Shown here: piece after piece, positions 37,464-48,789 of the stretch
How the letters are laid out: each line of letters begins with the position of its first letter
Numbering within the stretch: the first letter of the stretch is position 1
Origin: Cycloclasticus sp.
GTDB taxonomy: Bacteria > Pseudomonadota > Gammaproteobacteria > Methylococcales > Cycloclasticaceae
Assembly (NCBI GenBank): GCA_040743155.1
Contig: JBFLJU010000001.1
Location: 248,001-312,000, forward strand
Direction: 5' to 3'
Length of the DNA stretch: 64,000 nt
Made by a program: the position numbers and the translations under genes
The notes under the pieces: model-generated
Seen by the model: the letters and a program-made list of their open reading frames with translations, nothing else
Databases searched by the model: none
Told to the model about the DNA's origin: nothing

Positions 37464-38915
37464 ATGAGCGATGAAATTCTGATTAACATTACGCCGCCGG
37501 AAACAAGGGTGGCCATTTTGGAAAATGGCGTATTGCAGGAGCTGATTATTGAGCGCCAACGTAAACGCGATATTGTTGGGAATTTATACCGCGGTGAAGT
37601 CTGTCGTGTGATGCCGGGTATTCAAGCGGCTTTTGTAGAGATTGGCATGGATAGAGCGGGCTTTTTACACGCCTCTGACGTCCTAATTAATGGTGAAACG
37701 CCATCCGATGAAAAAGGAATTGAACGTTTTTTACAACAGGGCCAGCAGGTTGTTGTGCAGGTATTAAAGGCACCCATTGGTACCAAGGGGCCTCGATTAA
37801 CAATGAGTATTTCTATTCCTTCTCGCTACCAAGTATTTTTACCCTACTCTGAAAAACTCGCGCTATCTCAACAATTAGAAGATGAGACAGAACGCGAAAG
37901 GCTACTAGCGTGTATGGAGGTTTTTAAAGAGCAAGGTTATGCAGGTGGGTATATTGCAAGAACGGCTTCAGAAGGCGTTAGCGAAGATAGCATCCGTGCC
38001 GACATGTTGTTTCTTAATAAGCTTTGGGACGTGATAAGCCTGCAAATAAAGGAGGTGCCGCTGGGGCTTATTTATGAAGATCTACCGCTTGCGTTAAGGA
38101 TATTGAGGGATTGGTATCAATCCTCGGTGACTAAAATAGTGATTGATTCGAAAACAAATTTTGATCGAATGATAGATTTTTCGACGAAATTCATGCCAGA
38201 AGTTGAAGCATTGTTGGAACTGTATAAGGGTGGTCGGCCACTTTTTGATATGTACAACATTGAAAGTGATATTAAAGCAGCGTTAGAAAGAAAAGTAAGC
38301 TTAAAGTCCGGTGGGCATTTGGTGTTCGATCAAACAGAAGCAATGACGACCGTTGATGTGAATACGGGTAGTTATTTGGGCCGTAGCAACCAAGAGCAAA
38401 CAGTTTTTAAGACCAATATGGAAGCGGCTCAAGCGACGGCGCGTCAGTTACGGCTGAGGAACTTGGGTGGTATTATCATTATCGACTTTATAGATATGCA
38501 GGATGAAGGTCATAAAGAATCGGTGTTGAATGCGTTAGAAAAGGCCATGAATAACGATCATGCGAAATATACGATTAGTAGCGTTTCTGAATTAGGCTTG
38601 GTTGAAATGACGCGTAAGCGGACTAGGGAAAGTTTGGAGCGGGTGATGTGTGAACCATGTTCTATTTGTTCTGGGGGGGGCATGGTGCGAACACCTGAAA
38701 CGACATGTTATGAAATTTTCCGAGAAATCATACGCGATGCCCGTCAATATGAGGCAAAAGAACTATTAGTGCTGGCGTCCAATGAAGTCGTTGAAATGCT
38801 GCTCGATGAAGAGTCTACGACACTGGCTGATTTAGAGTCCTTCGTCGGTATTCGTATTCGATTTAGAGCGGAGAACCAATATACCCAAGAACAATATGAT
38901 GTCGTACTGGTGTAG
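37464..38915 (+). CDS. rng: Ribonuclease G
   Basis: The 483-residue endoribonuclease has an N-terminal S1 domain (GNLYRGEVCRVMPGIQAAFVEIG), the RNase E/G catalytic region with MTTVDVNTGSY and GGIIIIDFIDM (the latter Asp ligating magnesium), and the zinc-link CEPCSICSGGG near residue 400. It lacks the long C-terminal scaffold of RNase E, so RNase G is the better call. It acts on 16S rRNA 5' ends and selected mRNAs. maf is upstream and yhdP downstream. Confidence 0.95.
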   Translation: MSDEILINITPPETRVAILENGVLQELIIERQRKRDIVGNLYRGEVCRVMPGIQAAFVEIGMDRAGFLHASDVLINGETPSDEKGIERFLQQGQQVVVQVLKAPIGTKGPRLTMSISIPSRYQVFLPYSEKLALSQQLEDETERERLLACMEVFKEQGYAGGYIARTASEGVSEDSIRADMLFLNKLWDVISLQIKEVPLGLIYEDLPLALRILRDWYQSSVTKIVIDSKTNFDRMIDFSTKFMPEVEALLELYKGGRPLFDMYNIESDIKAALERKVSLKSGGHLVFDQTEAMTTVDVNTGSYLGRSNQEQTVFKTNMEAAQATARQLRLRNLGGIIIIDFIDMQDEGHKESVLNALEKAMNNDHAKYTISSVSELGLVEMTRKRTRESLERVMCEPCSICSGGGMVRTPETTCYEIFREIIRDARQYEAKELLVLASNEVVEMLLDEESTTLADLESFVGIRIRFRAENQYTQEQYDVVLV

Positions 38916-38932
38916 TGTTAGGGCAATAACTA

Positions 38933-41900
38933 ATGAGTAAAGTACGCTTATTTGGGCATTCCCTGCTATGGCTTTTTACGGTCAGCATAGCTGTCCTTGC
39001 GGTATTAGTCGTTGGTGTACGGTTTGTCTTAACAGACGTAGCATCGTACAAAAATGACCTTGAAGTTTATCTGAGTCAACAGCTTGGTGGACAAGTTCAT
39101 CTGCAAGACATGTCCGCCAAAATGGACGGTTTTAAACCACAGCTGAGTTTAACGGGTATCACATTAGACGAACTGAATAAGCCAGCAAAAACACTCAGTA
39201 TTGGAGAAATCCGCGTCTCGTTTAATCCGCTTGGGTTTATAACGGGGCACATTGTGCCAAGCCAAATAATCATCGTTAATACCAGCATTAAGATAAAGCG
39301 GTTTGCTGATGGGCATGTGTCGATCGATGGTTTATCGAGTGATAAAAAAGATGAAAACACCTCTGGTGATTTTTCCTGGCTACTAGAGGGGGAGAAATTT
39401 GAGGTCGTCAATAGTCAGATTACTTGGCAAGATGATATGTTAGATTTGCCTGATGTTAGCTTAAACAGCGCACATATCATCTTTCAAAATAATGGCCAAG
39501 AACATGCGTTAAAAGTGACGGCTAAGCTGCCAGAAGAAACAGGGGGCGAGTTTGTTTTAGCAATTAATTTGATGGGCGATGTTTTGTCGACTAACGATTG
39601 GCAAGCTAAAGGCTACTTTAAAGGAAAAGGTATCGATGTTGCGAAACACTTGTCGCGATTAAAAATAGATGGGCTGTCTATTAATCAAGGTGAGGGTGAT
39701 ATTGAGTTATGGAGTACTTGGGAAGCGGCGCGGTTATCGCAAGTAAAAGGTAATGTGTTAGTACGAAAAGCACACCTTAAACAAGATGGGAAGGAGCTTG
39801 ATGTAACAAACGTCACGGGTAACTTTGACTGGCAGAAAACATTAAATGGCTGGAAGATAAAGGCGCAAGACTTTGCCTATGAAACAAAAGCTAACACGCA
39901 AGAAAAGAGTCAATTTAGCGCGAAATATAGTGCAGGAAAAGATGGCGACTTATCGATTAAAGCATCGGCTCAAGGAATCGACTTGGCAGCCATCTCAGAC
40001 CTCTTACAGCATTCAACAATTTTAGGAAGTGAGCCTGCCACATTACTTGATGAGCTTAATGTAAGAGGCTTGTTAAAAGAACTAAACGTTTCTATCAATA
40101 GTAATGCCGATTCAATGCTATGGGCAGCTTGCGGGGCGTTACAAGGGTTTTCGAGTGATGTTCATAAAACAGTTCCGGCCATTAATAATTTTACTGGAGA
40201 GGGCTGTTCTACTCAAGATGAAGGGTGGTTAAGTATTGATACCAATAAGGGCTCTGCGCACTTTAAGAACTTATTTCGCGAGCCTATCCTCGTTGATAAA
40301 ATGGCGGGTCAGCTGACATGGACGCATAATAACGATGCTTGGGTAATAAACTCTGACTATATCAGTTTGAACTCACCACATATTAGTACACAGCTGCGTA
40401 TAAATATGCGGTTCCCGGAAGGGGGGCAGTCGCCAACCATCGATTTGCAGTCGATTTTTGGTCAGGCCGATGCTCGCTTCACGTCTCTTTATTTACCAGT
40501 GGGTATCATGAATAAAGGCCTAGTTGATTGGCTTGGTGCTGCCTTCGTAGAGGGTCAAACAAAAGGCGGTGGATTGCTCTTAAAAGGCCAATTATCTGAT
40601 TTTCCATATCGTCAAAAAGCGGGGCTTTTTCAGGTTTTATTCAGTACAAAAGGTGTTCAATTACACTACGCAGATCAGTGGCCAGATGTCATGGGTGCGG
40701 CGGCTAATATTGAATTTAAAAATGAAGGCATGAGTATTATTGGTAGCCAAGGCATTATTTCGGGTAACAAAACTGATTATGTGCTGGTCGATATTGCAGA
40801 CTTTAAAAGAAATAAGTATTTAAATATTTCGGGCAAAATTGATGGTGATATTAGCGGCTTATATACCTTTTTTAAACAGTCACCAATAAAAGAACATGTC
40901 GGTACGCTATTGGATCATAGTGCCGTTTCAGGCCCAGCCATAATAGACCTCAATATTCAGGTTCCTTTGGAAAAGAAACTTAATACTAAAGTTAGTGCAA
41001 CGGCGCGGATATTAGGAGGTGCACTATCACTCCCAGACGTGGATCTTGTTATTAGTCATATTCAAGGTGAATTTAACTATGGGGCAGAGGGCTTAAGTGG
41101 GCAATCTATTAAAGCCCAGTTATTGGAGCAAAAGCTAGAGGTCGACATTACAGATAAAAAAAACAGCACGGTTATTTTAGCTAAGGGCCAGATGCATGTG
41201 GCGAGTGTAGCCAAAAAATATCCGTCTGACCTATGGCAGTATATTAGTGGCAACAGTTTAGCTAATATAAAAGTTAGTCTTCCACACAGTGGTTTGACAG
41301 GCGGTGGCTCATCGACGATTACTGTTAATAGCAACCTCAAGGGAATAGCCGTCGATTTGCCGGAGCCGGCCGGCAAGCAAAAAAATACGATAATACCTTC
41401 TAAAGTTGAGATTTCGCTAGGCGAAAAATCGTTGCCTATTAAGGTGTCGTATGGCAATGAGATAAAAGCTAAAATTCAATTTTCTGAGAGCTCTTCTCAG
41501 AAGCTTTCGTTTGAAAAAGCGGATATTCACTTCGGTAAAACAGAGGCAAGTTTGCCTGCAACGCCGGGTGTTAGCCTGTCTGGAACACTGGATAAATTGG
41601 ACGTGAAATCTTGGATAAACGTGATAAGTGCCGAACAAAAAAGCTCGGTGAGTCCAACTATCTTTAATCAGTTTAAGCTTCATATTAAAAAATTAAATTG
41701 GCTGGATGCAGCATTTGATGAGTTGCGTGTGATGGGGCGGCATAAAGACTCAGCTTGGTCAGGAGAAGTGGGCAGTCCCTTAGTTGTAGGTCGATATCAC
41801 GTGCCCGATAATTTGACTGCTGGGAATAAGATTAGCCTTGAATTGGAAACATTGACCATACCGTCTAATGAAGAGCAAACATTGAGCAATAAGGAATCGC

Positions 41901-42832
41901 CCGTGAGCCCTAGCGATGTGCCAAACATCGACATTACAAGTAAGCAGTTTTTCATCGGTGAGTCAGAACTCGGTCAATTAGAGTTACGGTTACGTCAAAA
42001 AGAGAATGGAATGATTATTGAGTCATTATCTTTAAAATCAGATCGTGATGATTTCCAAGCTGATGGCGCGTGGGAAGTAAGCGGGAAGCAGAGCGCAACT
42101 GCTTTAAAGGGCCGGCTAAACAGTCAATCCTTGGGCTTACTGTTAAAAGATACGGAGCTTACAAGCAAGCTTAAAGATGCCCCTGTGGATATTTATTTCG
42201 ATTTGAATTGGCCGGGCGAACCGCAAGCTTTTTCAAAAGAACATTTAAATGGCTATGCAGAGGCAACGTCAGGTCAGGGGCGTTTGTTAGATGTGGAGCC
42301 GGGTATTGGGCGAATCTTCGGGCTGCTTAGTTTAAGTACTCTACAAAGACGTTTGCAACTTGATTTTAGTGATTTGGTACAAAAAGGTTTGAGCTTTGAC
42401 AAGATAAAAGGACGGGTTGTTATCTTAGATGGTGAAGCGCAAACCAACCGTTTTTATTTAGAAAGCCCGTCCGCACGGTTAGATTTTCAGGGTAAGGTTA
42501 GCTTGGCTAATGAAGAATTAGATCAAATTATCACAGTGACACCTAAAACAACGGAAAGTTTGCCATTAGCGGGTGCTATTGCGGGCGGTCCTTTAGTGGG
42601 TGCAGCGGTGTTTATTGCACAAAAAATAGCGGGTAAAACAGTCAATAAACTGGTGGGCTATCAGTACCGCGTAACAGGACCTTGGAAGGACCCTAAAATA
42701 AAACAAATTAGTCAGCCGGGGGGTAAAATATTCGGCATGATGGATAATGTGCTATCCCCTGTGTTTAACGCGGCGGTAGGTCAACTACCCTTTTCAAAAC
42801 CAGTCTTAGCTGTTGATACAGGCAATGATTAA
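38933..42832 (+). CDS. yhdP: YhdP family AsmA-like envelope protein
   Basis: The 1299-residue protein has one N-terminal transmembrane helix (SLLWLFTVSIAVLAVLVVGVRFVL), then a long beta-rich periplasmic region with repeated AsmA/DUF3971-type segments. The C-terminal part has GRLLDVEPGIGRIFGLLSLSTLQRRLQLDF and PLAGAIAGGPLVGAAVFIAQKIAGK. In E. coli YhdP, with TamB and YdbH, bridges the inner and outer membranes to move phospholipids. Length (about 1260-1290 usual) and position after rng are conserved. Overlaps the amidase gene by 8 nt. Confidence 0.92.
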   Translation: MSKVRLFGHSLLWLFTVSIAVLAVLVVGVRFVLTDVASYKNDLEVYLSQQLGGQVHLQDMSAKMDGFKPQLSLTGITLDELNKPAKTLSIGEIRVSFNPLGFITGHIVPSQIIIVNTSIKIKRFADGHVSIDGLSSDKKDENTSGDFSWLLEGEKFEVVNSQITWQDDMLDLPDVSLNSAHIIFQNNGQEHALKVTAKLPEETGGEFVLAINLMGDVLSTNDWQAKGYFKGKGIDVAKHLSRLKIDGLSINQGEGDIELWSTWEAARLSQVKGNVLVRKAHLKQDGKELDVTNVTGNFDWQKTLNGWKIKAQDFAYETKANTQEKSQFSAKYSAGKDGDLSIKASAQGIDLAAISDLLQHSTILGSEPATLLDELNVRGLLKELNVSINSNADSMLWAACGALQGFSSDVHKTVPAINNFTGEGCSTQDEGWLSIDTNKGSAHFKNLFREPILVDKMAGQLTWTHNNDAWVINSDYISLNSPHISTQLRINMRFPEGGQSPTIDLQSIFGQADARFTSLYLPVGIMNKGLVDWLGAAFVEGQTKGGGLLLKGQLSDFPYRQKAGLFQVLFSTKGVQLHYADQWPDVMGAAANIEFKNEGMSIIGSQGIISGNKTDYVLVDIADFKRNKYLNISGKIDGDISGLYTFFKQSPIKEHVGTLLDHSAVSGPAIIDLNIQVPLEKKLNTKVSATARILGGALSLPDVDLVISHIQGEFNYGAEGLSGQSIKAQLLEQKLEVDITDKKNSTVILAKGQMHVASVAKKYPSDLWQYISGNSLANIKVSLPHSGLTGGGSSTITVNSNLKGIAVDLPEPAGKQKNTIIPSKVEISLGEKSLPIKVSYGNEIKAKIQFSESSSQKLSFEKADIHFGKTEASLPATPGVSLSGTLDKLDVKSWINVISAEQKSSVSPTIFNQFKLHIKKLNWLDAAFDELRVMGRHKDSAWSGEVGSPLVVGRYHVPDNLTAGNKISLELETLTIPSNEEQTLSNKESPVSPSDVPNIDITSKQFFIGESELGQLELRLRQKENGMIIESLSLKSDRDDFQADGAWEVSGKQSATALKGRLNSQSLGLLLKDTELTSKLKDAPVDIYFDLNWPGEPQAFSKEHLNGYAEATSGQGRLLDVEPGIGRIFGLLSLSTLQRRLQLDFSDLVQKGLSFDKIKGRVVILDGEAQTNRFYLESPSARLDFQGKVSLANEELDQIITVTPKTTESLPLAGAIAGGPLVGAAVFIAQKIAGKTVNKLVGYQYRVTGPWKDPKIKQISQPGGKIFGMMDNVLSPVFNAAVGQLPFSKPVLAVDTGND

Positions 42833-43661
42833 AGATGAGTGGGTTGTTGCTGCTATTCAGATGGTTTCATCTGATCGAGTGGATGAGAACTTAAGGGCAG
42901 TAGAACAACAGGTCAGTCAGGCCGCTGCTAATGGTGCTGAGATGGTCGTCTTGCCGGAAAACTTTGCGTTAATGGCGCGCTATTCAGAACAGCTTTTATC
43001 GATAGCAGAGAACTTGGGCGTGGGTGCGATACAGACCTTCTTGGCTGAGTTGTCTGCACGCTACGGTTGTTGGGTAGTGGCAGGTTCTTTACCGATAAAG
43101 TCCCCCCTCAGCGACAAAGTGTATGCCACATGCCTAGTGTATAATGCGAGTGGTGAGCAGGTAGCTGTTTACTACAAGATGCACCTGTTTGATGTGGATA
43201 TAGCGGATGGTAAAGGCCGTTATAGAGAATCTGATACCTTTTTAGCAGGTGATAAGCCTATAGTGGTTGATACGCCTTTTGGCGTGATGGGTTTATCGAT
43301 TTGTTATGACTTGCGGTTCCCCGAACTGTATCGAGAGTTATTACAACAAGGTGCTGAATTTATGGTGGCGCCGTCAGCGTTCACCGAATTGACCGGCCGC
43401 GCGCACTGGTCATTGTTATGCCGAGCAAGGGCTGTTGAGAACAGCTGTTACCTGATCGCGGCGAACCAAGGTGGTGTGCATATAAATGGTCGTGCAACCT
43501 ACGGACATAGTATGATTGTGGACCCTTGGGGTGATGTGCTTTCAGAGCTCGATACACACGCGGGTATAGCCCTTGCAACCATCAAAAGGTCTGAACTCAA
43601 CAAAGTAAGAACAAGTCTACCCGCCATCCAGCATCGGCGTTTTTCAATAAAGAGAGATTAA
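42825..43661 (+). CDS. Nitrilase-family amidase (Nit1/deaminated glutathione amidase type)
   Basis: The 278-residue protein has the Glu-Lys-Cys triad of carbon-nitrogen hydrolases: E45 in LPENFALM, K118 in [10 protein letters not shown] and C160 in [14 protein letters not shown]. The sequence [13 protein letters not shown] and position between yhdP and tldD suggest deaminated glutathione amidase or omega-amidase repair activity. Substrate is inferred from family only. The ATG at 42825 is chosen; a TTG at 42813 is possible. The stop and the tldD start share one base. Confidence 0.87.
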   Translation: MIKDEWVVAAIQMVSSDRVDENLRAVEQQVSQAAANGAEMVVLPENFALMARYSEQLLSIAENLGVGAIQTFLAELSARYGCWVVAGSLPIKSPLSDKVYATCLVYNASGEQVAVYYKMHLFDVDIADGKGRYRESDTFLAGDKPIVVDTPFGVMGLSICYDLRFPELYRELLQQGAEFMVAPSAFTELTGRAHWSLLCRARAVENSCYLIAANQGGVHINGRATYGHSMIVDPWGDVLSELDTHAGIALATIKRSELNKVRTSLPAIQHRRFSIKRD

Positions 43662-45103
43662 TGAACGATTTAATTCAGCAAGCGGAAAGCTTAATTCTTA
43701 AGCCAGTCGGTTTATCTATAAACGATATAGATCAAGTGATGGGTCAGTTACTATCGAATCATATTGATCAGGCAGACATCTATTTTCAGTCCTCTCGCAG
43801 TGAGTCGTGGGTGCTTGAAGATGGCATTGTAAAGGATGGTAATTACAATATTGAACAAGGCGTGGGGCTACGGGCGGTAAGTGGTGAGAAGACCGGGTTT
43901 GCCTACAGTGAGGAATTGGCATTACCGAACCTCTTGGATGCAGCAAAGAGTGTGAAGTCGATTGCGAGCCTAGGTCAAACAGGCATTATAAAGCCCAAAT
44001 CGTTTAATACATTGCCTGCTCTATACGCGCCTTTAGACCCACTAGACACCCTAAGCACAGAAGAAAAAATAGCCTTACTAAAGAGTGTTGACCAACAAAC
44101 CCGTCAACTTGACTCGCGTATTGAACAGGTCGTGGTTAGTCTTGTCGGTGTTTATGAAGTGGTGCTGGTTGCAACAGAAGACGGCGGTCTAAGTAGTGAT
44201 ATTCGACCATTGGTGAGAATGAATGTTTCAGTGATCGTAGAAGAAAATGGACGCCGGGAACAAGGTGGCTCTGGTGGCGGTGCTCGTCGCGGTTATGAAT
44301 ATTTTCTAGAAAATGATCGGGCAATGGACTATGGCCGTGAAGCGCTGCGACTCGCATTAGTAAATTTAGAAGCGGTAGACGCGCCTGCCGGTACTATGAC
44401 CGTTGTTCTGGGCCCAGGCTGGCCAGGGATTTTATTACATGAAGCGATAGGGCATGGTTTAGAGGGTGACTTTAACCGCAAAGGCAGTTCGGCCTTTAGT
44501 GGGCAAATTGGTGAAAAAGTAGCCTCATCATTGTGTACGGTTGTTGATGATGGCACGTTAGAAAATAGACGTGGCTCGTTATCTGTTGATGACGAAGGAA
44601 CCAAAACCGAATGCACAACCTTGATCGAAAACGGTGTTTTAAAAGGCTATATGCACGACAAAATGAATGCACGATTGATGGGGCACGCCGCGACGGGAAA
44701 TGGTCGTCGTGAATCATACGCCCACTTACCAATGCCGAGAATGACAAACACTTATATGTTGGCCGGTAAAAGCGACCCGGGTGATATTTTAGCGTCAGTA
44801 AAAAATGGTTTATACGCGGTGAATTTTGCGGGTGGTCAGGTAGATATCACCTCCGGTAAGTTCGTGTTTTCTGCCAGTGAAGCCTATTTGATCGAAAATG
44901 GAAAAATTACCGTACCGGTTAAAGGCGCTACCTTGATCGGCAATGGCCCCGATGTGTTAACTAAAGTGAGCATGGTGGGTAATGACTTGGCACTAGACCA
45001 GGGCGTAGGGACGTGTGGTAAAGAAGGACAAAGTGTTCCGGTAGGCGTTGGCCAGCCAACATTAAAAATTGATGGGCTGACTGTAGGAGGCACAAATGCC
45101 TAA
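43661..45103 (+). CDS. tldD: Metalloprotease TldD
   Basis: The 480-residue protein has the zinc-binding [11 protein letters not shown] motif (H260, E261, H264), followed by the DDEG and C-terminal glycine-rich blocks of TldD. TldD and TldE (PmbA) form a heterodimeric protease that degrades unfolded peptides and matures some modified peptides. The start overlaps the amidase stop by 1 nt and the 3' end overlaps pmbA by 8 nt, so both halves of the protease are made together. Confidence 0.96.
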   Translation: MNDLIQQAESLILKPVGLSINDIDQVMGQLLSNHIDQADIYFQSSRSESWVLEDGIVKDGNYNIEQGVGLRAVSGEKTGFAYSEELALPNLLDAAKSVKSIASLGQTGIIKPKSFNTLPALYAPLDPLDTLSTEEKIALLKSVDQQTRQLDSRIEQVVVSLVGVYEVVLVATEDGGLSSDIRPLVRMNVSVIVEENGRREQGGSGGGARRGYEYFLENDRAMDYGREALRLALVNLEAVDAPAGTMTVVLGPGWPGILLHEAIGHGLEGDFNRKGSSAFSGQIGEKVASSLCTVVDDGTLENRRGSLSVDDEGTKTECTTLIENGVLKGYMHDKMNARLMGHAATGNGRRESYAHLPMPRMTNTYMLAGKSDPGDILASVKNGLYAVNFAGGQVDITSGKFVFSASEAYLIENGKITVPVKGATLIGNGPDVLTKVSMVGNDLALDQGVGTCGKEGQSVPVGVGQPTLKIDGLTVGGTNA

Positions 45104-46451
45104 GTCGATAAGAACATCATCTATTGGTGAGCAAGAAACTGATCGATTGAAAAATATTGCATCGGATATATTAATAGAAGCTAAAAAACAAGGCGCAGAT
45201 CAAGTAGAAACAGCTGTTAGCGTCGGTCAAGGCCTCTCTGTCAATGCGAGGCTAGGTGAGGTGGAAACGATTGAGCATCACCGAGATCAAGGTGTTGGCA
45301 TTACCGTTTACAAGGGCAAAAAGAAGGGTTCGGCGAGCTCAACAAAACTCGATTCATCGTCCATAAAAGAAATGGTGTCCGCCGCTTGCGCGATTGCTCA
45401 ATACGCGGAAGAGGATCCTTTTTCAGGTTTGCCGGAGGAAAAATTGTTAGCGACTGATTTCCCTGACTTATCGTTGCATTACCCCTGGCAGATTAGTTCC
45501 GAGCAAGCTATTGAAATGGCGATTACTTGTGAAAACGCAGCGCGTTTTTATGATAAAAAAATAACCAACTCGGAAGGTGCCAGCATACAAACATTTGAGG
45601 GTACGCGTGTATTAGCAAATAGCCTTGGGTTTAACCACGGTTACCCCGCCAGTCGTCACAGCATGAGTTGTTCTGTTATTGGTGAATCAAAGGGCACCAT
45701 GCAACGCGATTATTGGTATACCGTTGCTCGCAAAGCGAGTGATATGGAAGGTGCTGTGAAGGTGGGTGAGATGGCGTCAAAGCGTACAGTTAAGCGTTTG
45801 GGGGCAAAATCAATCAGCACTAGAAAGTGCCCAGTGATGTTTGCCGCAGAAGTTAGTAGCGGCTTTATCGGTCATTTTATTTCAGCGATCAGAGGTGGGA
45901 ACCTGTATCGAAAATCATCTTTTTTACTGGACAGTCTGGGGCAGCAAGTGTTTCCATCATTTATAAATATTTACGAGCAACCGTTGTTGCCGCAAGCGCT
46001 GGGGAGTACGGCGTATGACTCAGAAGGTGTGGCAACGTCATTAAGAAATATTGTAAAAGCGGGCGTTGTAGAGGGCTATGTACTGAGTAGCTATTCAGCG
46101 CGAAAACTGGGTTTAAAAAGTACTGCTAACGCGGGTGGCGTGCATAACTTGACCGTTGAGTCTGGTGAGTTAGATTTTACCGGCATGTTAAAACAGATGT
46201 ATACAGGCTTGTTGGTGACAGAGCTGATTGGTCAAGGCGTTAATACGATGACGGGTGACTACTCAAGAGGTGCTGCGGGTTATTGGGTTGAAAATGGCGA
46301 GATCCAATATCCGGTTGAAGAGGTGACAATTGCAGGCAATTTAAACGATATGTTTAAATCGATCGTGGCGGTGGGAAGTGATGTGGATTTAAGAGGGAAT
46401 ACTCGCACTGGCTCAATTTTGGTCAGTGAAATGACGTTAGCGGGGACTTAA
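45096..46451 (+). CDS. pmbA: Metalloprotease PmbA (TldE)
   Basis: The 451-residue protein is the non-zinc partner of TldD: it keeps the fold ([64 protein letters not shown] region near the C-terminus) but lacks HExxxH. It is needed for activity of the TldD/E complex. In Pseudomonas yjgA usually lies between tldD and pmbA; here they overlap directly. Convergent with mgtE. Confidence 0.94.
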   Translation: MPKSIRTSSIGEQETDRLKNIASDILIEAKKQGADQVETAVSVGQGLSVNARLGEVETIEHHRDQGVGITVYKGKKKGSASSTKLDSSSIKEMVSAACAIAQYAEEDPFSGLPEEKLLATDFPDLSLHYPWQISSEQAIEMAITCENAARFYDKKITNSEGASIQTFEGTRVLANSLGFNHGYPASRHSMSCSVIGESKGTMQRDYWYTVARKASDMEGAVKVGEMASKRTVKRLGAKSISTRKCPVMFAAEVSSGFIGHFISAIRGGNLYRKSSFLLDSLGQQVFPSFINIYEQPLLPQALGSTAYDSEGVATSLRNIVKAGVVEGYVLSSYSARKLGLKSTANAGGVHNLTVESGELDFTGMLKQMYTGLLVTELIGQGVNTMTGDYSRGAAGYWVENGEIQYPVEEVTIAGNLNDMFKSIVAVGSDVDLRGNTRTGSILVSEMTLAGT

Positions 46452-46467
46452 TTTTAGGCTTTTTAGC

Positions 46468-47826
46468 TTACGTTAAGAAGACGGTTGCTAGGCCTAAAAA
46501 AGAAAAGAAACCAATCACGTCAGTCACCGTCGTTAAGATCACGCCACCGGCGATAGCGGGGTCAATATTCATTCGCTTTAAGGTGAGTGGGATAGTAGCG
46601 CCAGCAAGTGCGGCGAAGATGAGGTTAATAATCAGAGCGGCACCAATCAAAAGGCCAAGTGATTGACTTTGAAACCAAAGACCCGTGATGACCGCGACCA
46701 CGCAGGCCCATAGAATGCCGTTTAAGGTACCTACGGATAATTCTTTCCAAAGTAGCCAACGCGAATTTGTTTTACCAATTTGGTTTAATGCGATGCCGCG
46801 AATCACTAGCATTAGCGTTTGACTGCCGGCAATACCACCCATGCTTGCGACAATCGGCATTAGCACAGCGAGAGCCACAATTTGTTCGATGGTCGCAGCA
46901 AAAAGGCCAATCACCCAAGCGGCTAAAAAAGCGGTAAATAAGTTGATGCCGAGCCATACTGCGCGACGTTTGGCGCTTCTAATGACCGGTGCAAACATAT
47001 CGTCATCTTCATCCAGACCGGCGAGGCTTAAAAGAGAACGGTCAGCTTCGTCGCGGATAACGTCGACCACGTCATCAACGGTGATACGACCCAGCAGTCG
47101 ATTATTTTCATCAACAACGGGCGCAGAGACAAGGTTGTAATCTTCAAAAAACAAGGCGACGTCATTGTCGGACAAGGTGGGCGGTAAGGCCTTTTGATCG
47201 GTGAGCATGGTATCGCTTACGGATTCTTTTTTACTCTTTGTGAGTAAGTCAGAGATATTAAGCACGCCGAGGTATCGATCATCTCTATCCACAACAAACA
47301 ATTTGTCGGTATTAGCTGGAAGCTCGCCTCGCTGTCGGAGGTACCTTAAAACCACATCAAGCTCGACATTAGGACGAATGGTGACCATATCGGGGTTCAT
47401 TAAACCGCCAGCACTGTCTTCATCATACGACATAACGGACTGCAAGCGCCGCCTGTCTTGGTTTGACATGGAGCGTACGACTTCATGTAAAACGGCTTTT
47501 GGAAGGTCTTCAAAGATATCGGCCAGGTCATCCGTTTCTAAGGAAACGGCCGCGGTAATAAGGTCTTCTTCGTCGGTTTGTTCAATGAGACCCAAACGCA
47601 CTTCATCGTTAACCTCAACTAAAATATCCCCCGCTAATGCTGGGTTTATTAGCTCCCAAACGATACGCCTATTTTGGAGCGGTAACGACTCAAGAAGGTT
47701 GGCTATTTCAGCAGGATGGAGTTCGTTAACCTGTGCTTCGATTTGCGAAAGCGCACCACTATCAAGGTTACCCGCGAGTAAACGTAGGTGCTCATGGGTG
47801 TTCTCGTGTTGTGGAGAGACTGACAT
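46468..47826 (-). CDS. mgtE: Magnesium transporter MgtE
   Basis: The 452-residue protein has the full MgtE layout: an N-terminal superhelical domain with EEDLITAAVSLETDDLADIFEDLPK, tandem CBS domains (~130-260), and five C-terminal membrane helices including the conserved PIVASMGGIAGSQTLMLVIRGIAL pore region. Cytoplasmic magnesium gates such channels. It follows rapZ in the same direction after 96 bp, where no terminator or Mg-riboswitch-like structure was recognised. Confidence 0.95.
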   Translation of the reverse strand: MSVSPQHENTHEHLRLLAGNLDSGALSQIEAQVNELHPAEIANLLESLPLQNRRIVWELINPALAGDILVEVNDEVRLGLIEQTDEEDLITAAVSLETDDLADIFEDLPKAVLHEVVRSMSNQDRRRLQSVMSYDEDSAGGLMNPDMVTIRPNVELDVVLRYLRQRGELPANTDKLFVVDRDDRYLGVLNISDLLTKSKKESVSDTMLTDQKALPPTLSDNDVALFFEDYNLVSAPVVDENNRLLGRITVDDVVDVIRDEADRSLLSLAGLDEDDDMFAPVIRSAKRRAVWLGINLFTAFLAAWVIGLFAATIEQIVALAVLMPIVASMGGIAGSQTLMLVIRGIALNQIGKTNSRWLLWKELSVGTLNGILWACVVAVITGLWFQSQSLGLLIGAALIINLIFAALAGATIPLTLKRMNIDPAIAGGVILTTVTDVIGFFSFLGLATVFLT

Positions 47827-47922
47827 ATCGATAATAAAATCAGGTGCTGTAAACGCAAACCATTCTAGCTTAATCCATTGCCGACTGCTTTGTTATTTAT
47901 AGGCTGGGAGGTGTTTGGCTAG

Positions 47923-48780
47923 TTAAGCGATTTCGCGGTGGCGGGTAATAATGTTGAGGCCTTGTGTTGTTAGGTGATGTGCTAATTTTTCTGTGAGATA
48001 AACGGATCGATGTTGACCGCCTGTGCAGCCGATGGCGATGGATAAATAGTTCCGGTTTGTGTTGATAAATTCTGGAATCCAACGGGTTAAGAACTGTGCA
48101 GTGTCCTCTAAATAGTCCTGAACAAGCTTTTTTTCATCAAGAAATTCAATAACGGCTGCATCTCTACCAGTAAATTTACGTAAGCTTGGCTCCCAATACG
48201 GGTTTGGAAGGCAGCGGGCATCAAACACAAAGTCGACATCGTTCGGTGCGCCGTGTTTATAGCCAAATGACATGATCTGAAGTGACAGGCCGGTGTCTTT
48301 ATCAAGGCTCACGCGCTCACGTATAATGCTGCGTAACTGGTGTACGTTAGTGTGAGTGGTGTCGATCTGTATGCTGGCATGGCTGGCAATTAAGCTAAGT
48401 CGCTCAAGTTCAAGATCAAGGGCTTCGTCTAACGATGTGTTCTCATCAGACAAAGGATGCTTGCGTCGAGTTTCACTGAAGCGCTTTAATAAACTTTCTT
48501 TACTGGCCCTGAGGAAAATAACGTCGTAGTCGATGTTATTGTGTTTTAGCTGTTCAATGAATGCGCCAAATTGACTTAATGAAGATTGGTCATTGCGTGC
48601 ATCAATGCCGACAGCCGCTTTGCTAAATAATGTTTTTTCTGAATCAGTGAGTAGTGTTGAGAAGTCCGGTAATAAAGCAACCGGTAAGTTGTCTGTGCAA
48701 TAAAAGCCGGCGTCTTCTAAGGTGTCTAAGGTGACACTTTTTCCCGACCCGGATAAGCCGCTTACTATGATGAGTTTCAT
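47923..48780 (-). CDS. rapZ: RapZ/YvcJ family RNase adapter, P-loop protein
   Basis: The 285-residue protein has Walker A GLSGSGKS (8-15), DDAGFYCTDNLP-like LEDAGFYCTDNLPVALL, and the C-terminal SFGYKHGAPNDVDFVFDARCLPNPYW and AIGCTGGQHRSVYL blocks. E. coli RapZ binds GlmZ sRNA and guides RNase E to it, controlling glucosamine-6-phosphate synthesis. Whether the GlmY/GlmZ circuit exists here cannot be seen. The usual upstream ptsN is missing; a terminator lies between hpf and this gene. Confidence 0.95.
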   Translation of the reverse strand: MKLIIVSGLSGSGKSVTLDTLEDAGFYCTDNLPVALLPDFSTLLTDSEKTLFSKAAVGIDARNDQSSLSQFGAFIEQLKHNNIDYDVIFLRASKESLLKRFSETRRKHPLSDENTSLDEALDLELERLSLIASHASIQIDTTHTNVHQLRSIIRERVSLDKDTGLSLQIMSFGYKHGAPNDVDFVFDARCLPNPYWEPSLRKFTGRDAAVIEFLDEKKLVQDYLEDTAQFLTRWIPEFINTNRNYLSIAIGCTGGQHRSVYLTEKLAHHLTTQGLNIITRHREIA

Positions 48781-48789
48781 GATTGCAGT

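Noticed and set aside
47201-47902. 233-codon open frame antisense to mgtE
   Set aside because: It lies wholly opposite mgtE and part of the rapZ gap, is Ser/Arg-rich low-complexity in composition as expected of an antisense frame, and has no recognisable domain.
47827-47922. Possible magnesium riboswitch before mgtE
   Set aside because: The 96-bp gap shows no stable conserved-looking structure or terminator and mgtE is downstream of rapZ.
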